Shown: positions 36,012 through 45,189, counted from the first letter of the stretch. The stretch: 64,000 bases of DNA from Sphingomonas flavalba (GCF_004796535.1 NZ_SPHY01000008.1:1-64000), one strand, 5' to 3'. Numbers and translations are program-made. Notes: generated by a model from the letters alone, not told the origin.

Positions 36012-37413
36012 ACGCCGGCTGGCGATGGTCGCGCTGCTGGCGGCGACCGCCGGCTGCTCGATGGCGCCGGCCTACCGCCCGCCCGAGCTGGCGGTTCCGG
36101 CCGCCTACCGCGAAAGCCAGACGCCGCCGGACGGCTGGGCGGTCGCCGAGCCGGACGACGACAGCGCGCGCGGCGCCTGGTGGCGGATGTTCGGCGACCC
36201 CGTGCTCGATTCGCTCGAAGCCCGGATCGAAACCGCAAGCCCGACCCTTGCCGCCGCCCTCGCCCGCTACGATGCGGCGAGCGCCGCCGCCCGCGCCGCC
36301 GGCGCCAACCTGTGGCCTGACCTTTCCGTCGGCGCCGCGATCGAACGCGCCCATGTCGCCGCCGCGCGCCCGCTCGCCGGCAGCGGCGCGACCTACACCA
36401 ACCGCATCGCCAGCGGCGCCTTCGCCTACGAGGTCGATCTGTGGGGGCGGGTTCGCGACAGCGTCCGTGCCGCCGGCGCGGACGCGGAAGCAAGCGGCGC
36501 CGACCTCGCCGCCGCACGGCTCAGCCTTCAGGCCGAACTGGCCGATACCTATTTCCGCCTGCGTGGGCTCGACGCGCAGGTGCGGCTGCTGGCGCAGACG
36601 GTCGATGCCTATGCCCGGGCACGGGCGCTGACCGTCGCCCGCCACGGCGGCGGCATCGCCAGCGGGCTGGACGTCGGCCGCGCCGATACGCTGCTGGCCT
36701 CGGCGCGCGCCGAGCTGTCCGCCGTCGCCGGCCAGCGCGCCGCGGCCGAACATCGGATCGCGGCGCTGGTCGGCGCGGTCGCGTCGGACTTCACCGTGCC
36801 GCCCGGCGCCCTGCCGGCCGATCCGCCGCGCGTACCGGCCGCCGCCCCGTCCGCATTGCTGCAGCGCCGGCCCGACATCGCCGCCGCCGAGCGCCGCATC
36901 TTCGCCGCCAACGCGCGGATCGGCGTCGCCCGGGCAGCGCTGTTCCCGTCGCTGACGCTGGGGGCGGAATCCGGCTTCAACGCCGCTCGCGGCGATCTGT
37001 TTTCGACGCCGGCGCATTTCTGGGCGCTCGGCCCGGCGCAGGCGGTCCTCAGCCTGTTCGACGGTGGCCGCCGCCAGGCGAACATCCGGATCAGCCGCGC
37101 GCAATATGACGAGGCGGCCGCCCGTTATCGGGAGGCCGTGCTCGCCGCCTTCCGCGAAGTGGAGGACGGCTTTGCCGCCGAACGCACGCTGGCGCAGCAA
37201 GCCGCCGAACGCCGCGCAGCCGCCGAGGCAGCGCGGCGGACCGAGGCGCTTGCCCTGGTCCGCTATCGCGACGGCGCGTCGGACTATCTGGAGGTGGTGA
37301 CGGCGCAGGCTGCCGCGCTCGATGCCGAACGCAGCGCGCTCGCCGTCGGCACCGCGCGGATGCAGGCCGCCGTAGCCCTCGTCCGCGCGCTCGGCGGCGG
37401 GGTCGGGGACTAG
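36001..37413 (+). CDS. RND efflux outer-membrane lipoprotein, NodT/OprM family
   Basis: TolC-like outer-membrane channel of 470 residues. The signal peptide ends at a lipobox (LLAATAGCSMAP), and the mature protein begins YRPPELAVPAAYRE, close to the OprM/NodT start. Two repeats of the outer-membrane efflux domain follow, with QRRPDIAAAERRIFAANARIGVARAALFPSL as the central landmark. The ATG at 36001 is preferred over an adjacent GTG at 35998. It overlaps the adaptor gene by 11 bases and completes the operon. Confidence 0.94.
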   Translation: MGTERRLAMVALLAATAGCSMAPAYRPPELAVPAAYRESQTPPDGWAVAEPDDDSARGAWWRMFGDPVLDSLEARIETASPTLAAALARYDAASAAARAAGANLWPDLSVGAAIERAHVAAARPLAGSGATYTNRIASGAFAYEVDLWGRVRDSVRAAGADAEASGADLAAARLSLQAELADTYFRLRGLDAQVRLLAQTVDAYARARALTVARHGGGIASGLDVGRADTLLASARAELSAVAGQRAAAEHRIAALVGAVASDFTVPPGALPADPPRVPAAAPSALLQRRPDIAAAERRIFAANARIGVARAALFPSLTLGAESGFNAARGDLFSTPAHFWALGPAQAVLSLFDGGRRQANIRISRAQYDEAAARYREAVLAAFREVEDGFAAERTLAQQAAERRAAAEAARRTEALALVRYRDGASDYLEVVTAQAAALDAERSALAVGTARMQAAVALVRALGGGVGD

Positions 37414-37521
37414 GTTGAGGATTCAGTCAGCCCCGAAGCATCGGTGATCCACAGGTCGCAGGAACGGCAGGGCGCGAAGGTCAGTCGAACCCGATACGGC
37501 AAAGGGAACCGGATCTATCGA

Positions 37522-37537
37522 GAGACGGCATCGTCTC
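37522..37537 (-). terminator. Weak hairpin downstream of trmB
   Basis: Six-base arms GAGACG/CGTCTC with a 4-base loop, directly after the trmB stop on the minus strand and between convergent genes. There is no T tract, so it is a doubtful terminator. The rest of the 125-base gap shows nothing I can name. Confidence 0.35.
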
Positions 37538-37538
37538 C

Positions 37539-38219
37539 CTATTTACGCCTGAAAGAAAAATACCAGACCTCGTGCCCCTTCCGCCGGGCCTTCGCCTCGT
37601 AGCGGGTCTGCGGCCAGTTGGCGGGACGGATACGGAAATCGTCAGGGCTTTCCGCCAGCCAGACGAAGTCCCGCCGCCCGTCCATCACCATCATCGCCCA
37701 GCGGCAATAGGTCGGGTCGTCGGTGCCGAGGCGGAACTCGCCATCCGGCTTCAACTTGGCGGCGATCAGGTCGAGCGGACCGGGGTTGATCATCCGCCGC
37801 TTGGCATGGCGCGCCTTCGGCCATGGATCGGGATGGAGCAGGTAGACGCGCTCGAGCGACGCGTCGGGCAGGCGTTCCAGCACGGTCAGCGCGTCGCCCA
37901 TGTGCAGACGGATGTTGGTGAGGTCGCCGTCGCGGATGTGGAGCAGCGCGCCGACGACGCCGTTCAGGAACGGTTCGCAGCCGATGAAGCCGATGTCCGG
38001 CCGCGCCGCCGCCTGCGCCGCAAGATGTTCGCCGGCGCCGAAACCGATCTCGAAGGCCAGCGGCCGATCGTCGCCGAACAGGCGGACGGCGTCGAGCGGC
38101 CCGTCCTCCGGCACCGACAGGCCGGGCAGCATCGCCTCGACCAGCGCCGCCTGCCCGGCGCGCAGCTTGTGCCCCTGGCGGCGGCCATAGAGGCGGCGGA
38201 GAGTCGTCGGGTCGTTCAC
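37539..38219 (-). CDS. trmB: tRNA (guanine-N7-)-methyltransferase
   Basis: Methylates G46 in the variable loop of tRNAs using S-adenosylmethionine. The 226-residue protein has the SAM motif FEIGFGAGEHLAAQA, GCEPFLNGVV, the signature VYLLHPDPWPKARHAKRRM and the end TRYEAKARRKGHEVWYFSF. The start codon is GTG. It is the usual length and convergent with the efflux operon. Confidence 0.96.
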   Translation of the reverse strand: MNDPTTLRRLYGRRQGHKLRAGQAALVEAMLPGLSVPEDGPLDAVRLFGDDRPLAFEIGFGAGEHLAAQAAARPDIGFIGCEPFLNGVVGALLHIRDGDLTNIRLHMGDALTVLERLPDASLERVYLLHPDPWPKARHAKRRMINPGPLDLIAAKLKPDGEFRLGTDDPTYCRWAMMVMDGRRDFVWLAESPDDFRIRPANWPQTRYEAKARRKGHEVWYFSFRRK

Positions 38220-38263
38220 CGCCGCCGGCTAGGCAAAAGCACGACCGCCGTCAAAGGCCGCGC

Positions 38264-39232
38264 TCATCTTTTGCAGGGCTTGCCCTCATATTGCTGGCGG
38301 TGGAGGTCATAGGCCCTGCCGTTGAACCGCCAGACCGGGAAGCAGAAGCCGGGGCCGCCCAGTTCGATGTCCGGCCAGCCGCCGACGCCCTTCGTCGCCA
38401 ATATGTTCGGAATCCCCTGGCCGCCGGCACCGGGGACCGTGGCCCACTGGCCGTTCGCCTGTTTGGTCAGCAGTTGATAGCCCATGCCGGTCATGCCGTA
38501 GCAGAAGGTGCCGCTCTGGGTGATCAGCGCCTCCGGCCGGCCATCGCCGTTCAGGTCGCCGGGCGCTTCCAGCGTCGCCGGCTCGCGAAACGAATCATCC
38601 GGGCAGAGCGACCAGCCCTTACCCATCCGCGTCGCCTCGGCCGCCTTGAAGATCGCTGCCTGTTCGGCGGCGGAGAATGGCTGACCGGCGACCGGTGTTG
38701 GGGGGGGCGGTGGCGGTGGAGCAGTACGTGCGGGCGTCGGCTTCGCCGCTGGCCGGGCCGGCTGCGGAGCGGCGGCCGTTTGCGCCGGGGGCACGGCCCC
38801 GTCGCACGGGCCGCTCGGCATATAGCGGTTGCCGTCATAGGCGAACGGCCGGCGGCAGGTCCCCTGCGCGACCGCCATGTCGAGCCAGCCGCCGCTGCGG
38901 GTGGCCTGTGCGGTGATCGTGCCGGTACCGCTGATCACCTGCCGCCACTGCTTGCCGGCCTTGGTCAGCACCGCAAAGAAGCTGCCCGACCCCTTGTAGC
39001 AGGCGGCGTTGCTGTCGGTGACCAGCGCTTCCGGTGCGCCGTCGCCGCTGATGTCGACAAAGGTCATGCGCGGGCTGGCCGGCTGGCCGCAGGCGTTGGT
39101 CGGCCGGTCGTTGGCGATCGGAAACCCGGCGGCGGCGTAAAGCTGGGCCGCCTCGGCGCGGTTCATCTGGGGCACGGCCGCCAACGCTGGGCTGGCGACG
39201 GCGACGGCGGGCAGAAACAATAGGTAACGCAT
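38264..39232 (-). CDS. Secreted FG-GAP-like protein with two similar domains
   Basis: A 322-residue exported protein (signal peptide MRYLLFLPAVAVASPALA). It consists of two related halves joined by a Pro/Ala-rich linker containing a run of eight prolines. Each half has an Ala-rich helix, a calcium-loop-like motif (DISGDGAPEALVT and DLNGDGRPEALIT), a CY pair, a WLDM or WPDI segment and a final Arg/Tyr-rich GNRYMPSGPC or GRAYDLHRQQYEGKPC. Cysteines are placed alike in both. FG-GAP/VCBS-like calcium-binding repeats are implied. Function unknown. GGAGG lies 5 bases before the ATG. It is downstream of metK but probably separate. Confidence 0.8.
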   Translation of the reverse strand: MRYLLFLPAVAVASPALAAVPQMNRAEAAQLYAAAGFPIANDRPTNACGQPASPRMTFVDISGDGAPEALVTDSNAACYKGSGSFFAVLTKAGKQWRQVISGTGTITAQATRSGGWLDMAVAQGTCRRPFAYDGNRYMPSGPCDGAVPPAQTAAAPQPARPAAKPTPARTAPPPPPPPTPVAGQPFSAAEQAAIFKAAEATRMGKGWSLCPDDSFREPATLEAPGDLNGDGRPEALITQSGTFCYGMTGMGYQLLTKQANGQWATVPGAGGQGIPNILATKGVGGWPDIELGGPGFCFPVWRFNGRAYDLHRQQYEGKPCKR

Positions 39233-39252
39233 GGCATCCTCCAAGGATGGAT

Positions 39253-39283
39253 CGGGGGGTGCGACTCGTTATCTATCCCCCCG
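39253..39283 (-). repeat. Inverted repeat between metK and the FG-GAP-like gene
   Basis: Seven-base arms CGGGGGG/CCCCCCG separated by 17 bases. It lies just upstream of the ribosome site of the next gene and downstream of metK. It could act as a weak terminator or leader hairpin. Confidence 0.35.
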
Positions 39284-39306
39284 CCATACAGGATGCCGGC
39301 GCCGGA

Positions 39307-40494
39307 TCAGAGAGCCTGTTTCAGCGCATCGACCAGATCGGTCTTTTCCCAGGTGAAGAAATCGCCGTCCGGCTGGCGGCCGAAATGGCCGTAGGCGGCG
39401 GTCGGCTGGTAGATCGGCTTGTTGAGCTGCAAGTGGGTGCGGATGCCCTTGGGGGTCAGCCGGACCAGCTTGGGGAGCACCGCCTCGATCCGCGCCTCGT
39501 CGACGGTGCCGGTGCCGTGGGTGTCGACATAGAGCGACAGCGGCTCGGCGACGCCGATCGCATAGCTGAGCTGGATGGTGCAGCGGGTGGCGAGGCCGGC
39601 GGCGACGATGTTCTTCGCCATGTAGCGGCTGATATAGGCGGCGGAGCGGTCGACCTTGGTCGGATCCTTGCCGGAGAAGGCGCCGCCGCCGTGCGGCGCG
39701 GCGCCGCCATAGGTGTCGACGATGATCTTGCGCCCGGTCAGCCCGGCGTCGCCGTCCGGCCCGCCGATGACGAACAGGCCGGTCGGGTTGACGAAAATCG
39801 ATTCGTCGCCCGGCAGCCAGCCATTGGGCAGCACGTCGTTCAGCACGCCCTTCACGTAATCGCGCAGCCACGCCTGATCGACGCTCTCGATGTGCTGGGT
39901 GGAAACGACCAGCGCGGTGGCGCGCACCGGCTTCTCGTTCTCATAGGCCAGGGTCACCTGGCTCTTCGCGTCCGGCTCCAGGAAATCGACATGGCCGCTG
40001 TGACGGTCCTCGGCCATGCGCTGGAGGATGCGGTGCGAATAATAGAGCGTCGCCGGCATCAGGTCCGGCGTCTCGTTGCTGGCATAGCCGAACATGATGC
40101 CCTGGTCGCCGGCGCCTTCGTCCTTGTTGCCGCTCTCGTCGACTCCCATCGCGATGTGGGCCGACTGCGGGTGCAGGTGGTTGGCGAAATCGGCGTGCTG
40201 CCAGTGGAAGCCTTCCTGCTCATAGCCGATCCGCTTGACGGTGGCGCGGGCCGCCGCCTCGATCTCCGCCTGCGCTTCGGGCGTCAGCACGCCGGCGCCG
40301 TCCATGATCCCCTTGCAGCGGATCTCGCCGGCCAGGACGATGCGGTTGGTGGTGGTCAGCGTTTCGCAGGCGACACGCGCTTCCGGGTCCTTCGACAGGA
40401 ACAGGTCGACAATCGCATCCGAAATCTGGTCGGAAACCTTGTCCGGATGCCCTTCGGAAACCGACTCGGAAGTGAAGAGATAGTTGCTGCGCAT
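39307..40494 (-). CDS. metK: S-adenosylmethionine synthetase
   Basis: Makes S-adenosylmethionine from methionine and ATP. The 395-residue protein begins [20 protein letters not shown], with the catalytic His in EGHPDK. It has the hexapeptide [10 protein letters not shown] and the glycine-rich [16 protein letters not shown] loop. An in-frame ATG at 40545 would add 17 residues with no family match. It lies 51 bases downstream of lnt. Confidence 0.97.
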   Translation of the reverse strand: MRSNYLFTSESVSEGHPDKVSDQISDAIVDLFLSKDPEARVACETLTTTNRIVLAGEIRCKGIMDGAGVLTPEAQAEIEAAARATVKRIGYEQEGFHWQHADFANHLHPQSAHIAMGVDESGNKDEGAGDQGIMFGYASNETPDLMPATLYYSHRILQRMAEDRHSGHVDFLEPDAKSQVTLAYENEKPVRATALVVSTQHIESVDQAWLRDYVKGVLNDVLPNGWLPGDESIFVNPTGLFVIGGPDGDAGLTGRKIIVDTYGGAAPHGGGAFSGKDPTKVDRSAAYISRYMAKNIVAAGLATRCTIQLSYAIGVAEPLSLYVDTHGTGTVDEARIEAVLPKLVRLTPKGIRTHLQLNKPIYQPTAAYGHFGRQPDGDFFTWEKTDLVDALKQAL

Positions 40495-40514
40495 CGCTGA
40501 TCCTGCAGTTGAAA

Positions 40515-40542
40515 GCGGATATAAAGGATTCGTTATGTCCGC
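40515..40542 (-). other. Possible hairpin in the metK leader
   Basis: On the minus strand GCGGACAT and ATATCCGC (7 of 8 positions pair) flank a 12-base loop, about 20 bases before the metK ATG. I do not recognise a SAM riboswitch consensus here, so it is recorded only as a leader structure. Confidence 0.35.
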
Positions 40543-40545
40543 CAC

Positions 40546-42039
40546 CTAGCGCGGGTTACGGCCGATGACAACGGCGAACGCGACCAGCAGCAGGGCGAAG
40601 GCCAAAGATAAAAGGTTACCGGCGCGCGCGAACGGGGTCGGCGCCGCCGTCGGCGGCAGGCGCAGCTCGATGAAACCGGCGGTCTCGTGCGGCAGACTGG
40701 CGCGCAACCGCCCTTCCGCGTCGATTACCGCCGAAATGCCGGTCGGCGTCGAGCGGACGACCGGCATCCCCTCCTCGATCGCGCGCAACCGCGCCTGGGC
40801 CAGGTGCTGCGGCGGCCCCCAGCGGCCGAACCAGGCGTCGTTCGACGGGTTGAACAGCATGCGCGGCCGGTGGCGCGGGTCGATCACCTGACCGGGAAAG
40901 ATGATCTCGTAGCAGATCTGGACGCCGACCGCGCCGAAGCCGGGCACGTCAAGGCTCTGCGGCCCCGGCCCCGGCCAGAAATCGAGGTCTCCGGGCACCA
41001 GCCGCGACAGGCCGATCGCCGACAGCACCGGCCGCATCGGCAGATATTCGCCATAGGGCACCAGATGCGCCTTGTCGTAGCGGCCGGCCAGCCGCCCGTC
41101 CGGCGCCAGCACGAACAGGCTGTTGCGCGCGCCGATCACCCGGTCATCGCTGTCGCCGATCAGCGCGACACCGCCGGTCAACAGCATGTCGCGCGGGCCG
41201 AGCAGGCTGGCGAGACGCAGCCGCGCCGCCGGCTGCAGCTCCAGGAATTCCGGCACCGCCGCCTCCGGCCACAGGATCAGGCGCGGCGCCGCGCCGGGCG
41301 CACCGCTCAGCGCGGCAAGCTTGCGGAAATTGGCGCGGTCGAAAGCCGGGCCTTCCTTTTCCTGCTGCGGGATATTGGGCTGGACGACGCGGAGCAGCGG
41401 CTGGCCGGCATCGTCGCCGGGCGCGGCGGCGAACAGGCCGGGGACGGCCAACAGCAGCGGCACGCCCACCGCCGCCGCGCCGGCCCGCCGCTGCCGCCGT
41501 GCCAGCAGCCACAGCCCGCCGGCGGCGACGCAGGCAACGCCGGACAGGCCGAAGGTGCCGATCCACGCCGCTGCGCGGGCCACCGGCAGCAGCGGCAGCC
41601 AGACCGCGCCGAGCGGGTTCCAGGCGAAACCGGTGAACAGCGTCGCGCGCAGCCATTCGCTGATGATCCAGCCAGCAGCGAAGACCAGCACCAGCCGCCG
41701 TGCGTCGCCGCGCCCAAAGCGCCAGGCCAGCCCGGCGGCAAGCGCCGGATAGACCGCCAGGTACAGCGCCAGCAGCAGCACCGCCAGATAGCCGAGCTGC
41801 GGCGGCATCTTGTCCTGAAAACTGAAGGCGTGGGCTATCCAGTTCAGCCCGACGGTGAAATGGCCGACACCGAACCACCAGCCGATCGCCAGCGCCCGCC
41901 GCCGTGTCGGCGCCGCCGCGACCAGAGCCAGCAGCAGCGCGAAGCAGGCGAGCGCCACAGGCCAAAGGCCGAGCGGGGCGAAACCGGTCGCGGATGCCGC
42001 GCCGGCGGCGAGAGCAAGGATCAGCGGGCGCTCGTGCAC
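40546..42039 (-). CDS. lnt: Apolipoprotein N-acyltransferase
   Basis: Inner-membrane enzyme adding the third acyl chain to lipoproteins. The N-terminal half has about six membrane helices. The C-terminal nitrilase domain carries the triad Glu (LILWPEAAVPEF), Lys (YDKAHLVPYGEYLPMR) and Cys (VQICYEIIFPG). One more helix ends the protein. The GTG at 42039 (VHERPLILALAAGAA) matches where E. coli Lnt begins. An ATG at 42120 would overlap the divergent VOC gene start, so it is less likely. Length is 497 residues from the GTG. Confidence 0.93.
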   Translation of the reverse strand: MHERPLILALAAGAASATGFAPLGLWPVALACFALLLALVAAAPTRRRALAIGWWFGVGHFTVGLNWIAHAFSFQDKMPPQLGYLAVLLLALYLAVYPALAAGLAWRFGRGDARRLVLVFAAGWIISEWLRATLFTGFAWNPLGAVWLPLLPVARAAAWIGTFGLSGVACVAAGGLWLLARRQRRAGAAAVGVPLLLAVPGLFAAAPGDDAGQPLLRVVQPNIPQQEKEGPAFDRANFRKLAALSGAPGAAPRLILWPEAAVPEFLELQPAARLRLASLLGPRDMLLTGGVALIGDSDDRVIGARNSLFVLAPDGRLAGRYDKAHLVPYGEYLPMRPVLSAIGLSRLVPGDLDFWPGPGPQSLDVPGFGAVGVQICYEIIFPGQVIDPRHRPRMLFNPSNDAWFGRWGPPQHLAQARLRAIEEGMPVVRSTPTGISAVIDAEGRLRASLPHETAGFIELRLPPTAAPTPFARAGNLLSLAFALLLVAFAVVIGRNPR

Positions 42040-42110
42040 CGCGCCGCTATCGCGTGGCGCCGTGACATTTTCAATGCGTGCCGCGTCAAGCGCGCCTATA
42101 CCGTCCGGCG

Positions 42111-42530
42111 ATGCGCCCATTCCATCTTGCCTTCCCGGTCCACGACCTCGCCGCCGCCCGCGCCTTCTACGGCGGACTGCTCGGCTGCGCGGAGGGGCGC
42201 AGTTCGGACTGCTGGGTCGATTTCGACCTGTTCGGCCACCAGATCGTCGCCCATCTCGACCCGGCGGCGCGGCCGGCGCCGGTCACCAACCCGGTCGATG
42301 GCCACGCCGTGCCGGTGCCGCATTTCGGCGTGGTGCTGACCATGGCCGACTGGCAGGCGCTGGCCGACCGGCTGACCGCCGCCGACATCCGCTTCGGTAT
42401 CGCCCCGTATGTCCGCTTCAAGGGGCAGGCGGGCGAGCAGGCGACGATGTTCTTCACCGATCCCAGCGGCAACGCGCTGGAATTCAAGGCATTCGCCGAC
42501 GACGCGATGCTGTTCGCGGTGGACGCCTGA
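42111..42530 (+). CDS. VOC-family (glyoxalase-like) protein
   Basis: A 139-residue vicinal-oxygen-chelate protein with paired beta-alpha-beta-beta-beta modules. Likely metal ligands are His5 ([10 protein letters not shown]), the [12 protein letters not shown] histidines and a Glu in [15 protein letters not shown]. It resembles the glyoxalase/bleomycin-resistance/dioxygenase group often annotated only as VOC protein. The substrate is unknown. It is divergent from lnt and convergent with the DadA-like gene, ten bases away. Confidence 0.87.
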   Translation: MRPFHLAFPVHDLAAARAFYGGLLGCAEGRSSDCWVDFDLFGHQIVAHLDPAARPAPVTNPVDGHAVPVPHFGVVLTMADWQALADRLTAADIRFGIAPYVRFKGQAGEQATMFFTDPSGNALEFKAFADDAMLFAVDA

Positions 42531-42539
42531 CCGGACCGC

Positions 42540-43805
42540 TCAGCGCCGGAACCGCGTCAGGTCGAACGGGGCCAAGGCAACCGCCGGCGCCGCGCCGGTG
42601 ATCAGCGCGCCGGCCAGCTCCCCGGTCACCGCCGCCAGCGTCAGCCCCAGATGCTGGTGGCCGAAGGCGTAGAACAGATTGTCCGCCGCCGTGCTCCTGC
42701 CGATCGCCGGCAGATAGTCGGGCAGGGTCGGCCGCGCGCCGGTCCAGCGGCTGGGCGCCGCATCGAACGGCAGGCCGAGCGCTTCGGCGTGTTGGGCCAG
42801 CCTTTCCCATTTGCGCGGGTCCGGCCGGGCGTGCGGGCCGCCGAATTCGACGAAGCTCGCCGCGCGCAGACCGGATCGGAAACGGGTGACGATCATCGCC
42901 CGATCCTCGAACACCACAGGCGGCATCGTTGCCGGCCACGCGCTGCTTGCCGCCTGGATGTGATAACCGCGCTCGTGGATGATCGGGACGGCGGTGCCGA
43001 CGCCGGCCATCAGGCCGCCGGATGCGGCGCCGGCGGCGACCAGGATTGCCCCGGCGGTCATCGCGGTGCCGTCATCACAGACCAGCCTCGCCGCACCGTC
43101 GGCGACGGACAGGCTGCTGACCTTGCCACTGTGCCAGGCGCCGTCGAGCGCGGCAAAGCGCGCGCGCAGCGCCCGGCCCAGTTCCGGCAGGTCGGCGATC
43201 TGGCCGCTGCCGTCGAAGCGGATGCCGCCGGCCAGCGGTTGGCGGGTGAGCGCGGCGATCCGCGCCAGTTCGTCGGCGGTGGCGTCGCGGATCGTCGTCG
43301 TGCCGGTATCGGCGGAAATCCAGTGAGCGCGACCGGCGGCCGCGCTGGCCTGGCTTTCCCAGACGACGAAATGGCCGTCCTCAAGCAACAGGTCGGCCGC
43401 GCCGGCATCCGCCAGCGTCCGCCGCCACGCCGGCAGCGCCGGTTCGAGTAGCGTCGTCAGCGCCGCCTTGCCCCGTTCGAAACGCCGGGTGCCGGTGCTG
43501 CCGAGCAGCCGGAGAGCGAAGGGAAGCCACGCGGAAATCTGGCCCAGCGGCAGCGATACCGGCCCGCCGCGCCAGAACAGTCGCCGCGGGAAACTGAGCA
43601 CCGTGGCCCGCGAGGCCAGCGGCTCAACCTGTTCGACCGCGATATGCCCGGCATTGCCCCACGATGCCGCGGCCCGGTCGTCTGCGGGGACGACGATCGT
43701 CGTCCGCAGACCCCGGCGCTGCAATTCGAGGGCACAGCACAAGCCGACCACCCCCCCGCCGATGACGATCGCGTTGTCCGCCGAAGCCTGTTGTTGATTT
43801 CGCAT
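42540..43805 (-). CDS. DadA-like FAD-dependent D-amino-acid dehydrogenase
   Basis: A 421-residue FAD oxidoreductase of the DAO family. The Rossmann motif is AIVIGGGVVGLCCALELQRRG, followed by SWGNAGHIAVEQVEPLAS (typical of DadA). The late FAD/substrate segments are GARPTLPDYLPAIGRS and YAFGHQHLGLTLAAVTGE. DadA enzymes oxidise D-amino acids to keto acids and pass electrons to the respiratory chain, and related proteins use other imino acids such as hydroxyproline. It is divergent from the hydrolase gene and carries a GGTATACG-type site immediately upstream. A -10-like TATATT ends 9 bases before the ATG, so its mRNA may be almost leaderless. Confidence 0.87.
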   Translation of the reverse strand: MRNQQQASADNAIVIGGGVVGLCCALELQRRGLRTTIVVPADDRAAASWGNAGHIAVEQVEPLASRATVLSFPRRLFWRGGPVSLPLGQISAWLPFALRLLGSTGTRRFERGKAALTTLLEPALPAWRRTLADAGAADLLLEDGHFVVWESQASAAAGRAHWISADTGTTTIRDATADELARIAALTRQPLAGGIRFDGSGQIADLPELGRALRARFAALDGAWHSGKVSSLSVADGAARLVCDDGTAMTAGAILVAAGAASGGLMAGVGTAVPIIHERGYHIQAASSAWPATMPPVVFEDRAMIVTRFRSGLRAASFVEFGGPHARPDPRKWERLAQHAEALGLPFDAAPSRWTGARPTLPDYLPAIGRSTAADNLFYAFGHQHLGLTLAAVTGELAGALITGAAPAVALAPFDLTRFRR

Positions 43806-43815
43806 GGTTGGAAAA

Positions 43816-43828
43816 TATACGGTATACG
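43816..43828. promoter_or_regulatory. Putative operator upstream of the DadA-like gene
   Basis: TATACGGTATACG, containing GGTATACG and the half-site ATACGGTA that also form the operator at 47197-47217. It lies 11 bases before the DadA-like start and overlaps a -10-like TATATT on the minus strand. The GTATAC core fits GntR/FadR-type sites. No GntR gene is present in the window. Confidence 0.5.
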
Positions 43829-43862
43829 AAACTTATGCCAGAGCAGATACTGTAGGAGAGGC

Positions 43863-43892
43863 ATGATTTCCCGCAAGGCGCATTCATCGTGA
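43863..43892 (+). other. Possible nine-residue leader peptide
   Basis: ATG with an AGGAG site 4 bases upstream, coding for MISRKAHSS and then TGA. The TGA overlaps a GTG that opens a further 68-codon frame running just past the hydrolase start. Neither looks like an ordinary protein; the pair could couple or attenuate translation of the hydrolase gene. Weak evidence. Confidence 0.2.
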
Positions 43893-44088
43893 CATCCTAT
43901 GCGGCGCCCACCCGCTTGGCCCGGCCGACGGGAAGGCCGCCGCGCTCCTTGCGCGCCGCGGAACGCAATTCCGCTGGCCGGATACCGCTCGCCGCCTTAC
44001 CGTCTTCTGCCCACGGGGCGCCGATTTGGCGAGCGCCCGATAATCCCGACCGTTCGATGCCCCTTTTTCACCAATCGGAGTGCCGCCA

Positions 44089-45183
44089 ATGCTGAGCCTT
44101 GCCCTTGCCGCCCTCGCCCTTCAGGCCGCGCCGGCAGCGTCACCGCCTCCGACGACCACGCAGCCCGCGGCGGCACGCTGGCCGTCGAAGGAAGGCGACG
44201 TCATCCTGCGCGATTTCCGCTTCGGCGCCGGCGAGACGATGGCGGAGCTGCGGATCCACTACACCACGCTCGGCACGCCGCATCGCAACGCCAAGGGCGA
44301 GATCGACAATGCGGTGATGATCCTGCACGGCACCGGCGGTTCCGGCCATCAGTTCTTCCAGCCGCACTTCGCCGATGAGCTTTACGGGCCGGGCCAGCCG
44401 CTCGACATCAATCGCTACTACATCATCCTGCCCGACAATATCGGCCATGGCGGATCGTCGAAGCCCTCCGACGGGCTGCGCATGCGTTTTCCGCAATATG
44501 ATTACGACGACATGGTCGAAGCGCAGCGCCGGATGCTGGTCGAGGGGCTGGGGGTCAAGCATCTGCGGCTGATCTTCGGCACGTCGATGGGCTGCATGCA
44601 CGCCTTCGTCTGGGGAGAGGTGCACCCCGACTTCGCCTCGGCGCTGATGCCGATGGCGTGCGAGCCGGTACAGATCGCCGGCATGAACCGGATGTGGCGC
44701 CAGTTGATGATCGACGGGATCAAGGCTGACCCGGCGTGGAACAATGGCAATTATACGACGCAGCCGGCCGCCGGCCTGCGTACGGCCGCTTCGCTGTCGA
44801 TCGTCGCCGGCGGCGCCCCGCTCAACCTGCAGAAACTCTACCCCGAGCGCGACGCCGCGATCGCCTACGTCCAGGCGCGGATGACCAGGGACATGGCCAG
44901 CCGCGACGCAAACGACATGCTCTATCAGTTCGAATCGTCGCGGAACTACAATCCCTGGCCGAACCTGGAGAAGATCACCGCGCCGATGACCTGGATCAAT
45001 TCGGCCGACGACTTCATCAATCCGCGCAACTTCACCTTCCCCGCCGAGGCGGTGAAGCGGATGCCGAACGCGACATTCCGCCTTATCCCGGAGACCGACG
45101 ACACCCACGGGCACGGCACCCACACCTGGGCGGTCAACTGGAAGGCGGACATGATCGCCCTGCTCAAGCGCAGCGGCGGCTGA
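44089..45183 (+). CDS. Secreted alpha/beta hydrolase, MetX-like fold
   Basis: A 364-residue exported protein (signal peptide MLSLALAALALQAAPAAS) of the alpha/beta-hydrolase superfamily closest in pattern to homoserine O-acetyltransferases. The nucleophile elbow is FGTSMGCMHAF (Ser166), the acid is in INSADDFINP and the His in DTHGHGTHTW. The oxyanion region is LHGTGGSG. Export argues against a role in methionine synthesis and for hydrolysis of an ester or amide in the periplasm. The ATG at 44089 has GGAG 8 bases upstream; a GTG nine bases earlier is less likely. Confidence 0.87.
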   Translation: MLSLALAALALQAAPAASPPPTTTQPAAARWPSKEGDVILRDFRFGAGETMAELRIHYTTLGTPHRNAKGEIDNAVMILHGTGGSGHQFFQPHFADELYGPGQPLDINRYYIILPDNIGHGGSSKPSDGLRMRFPQYDYDDMVEAQRRMLVEGLGVKHLRLIFGTSMGCMHAFVWGEVHPDFASALMPMACEPVQIAGMNRMWRQLMIDGIKADPAWNNGNYTTQPAAGLRTAASLSIVAGGAPLNLQKLYPERDAAIAYVQARMTRDMASRDANDMLYQFESSRNYNPWPNLEKITAPMTWINSADDFINPRNFTFPAEAVKRMPNATFRLIPETDDTHGHGTHTWAVNWKADMIALLKRSGG

Positions 45184-45189
45184 GGCGGG

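Noticed and set aside
40495..40545. SAM riboswitch upstream of metK
   Set aside because: No match to the SAM-II, SAM-V or SAM/SAH patterns I know; only a small hairpin can be supported.
43889..44095. GTG-started 68-codon frame upstream of the MetX-like hydrolase
   Set aside because: Low-complexity Arg/Pro/Ala product overlapping the real start; kept only as part of a weak leader-peptide idea.
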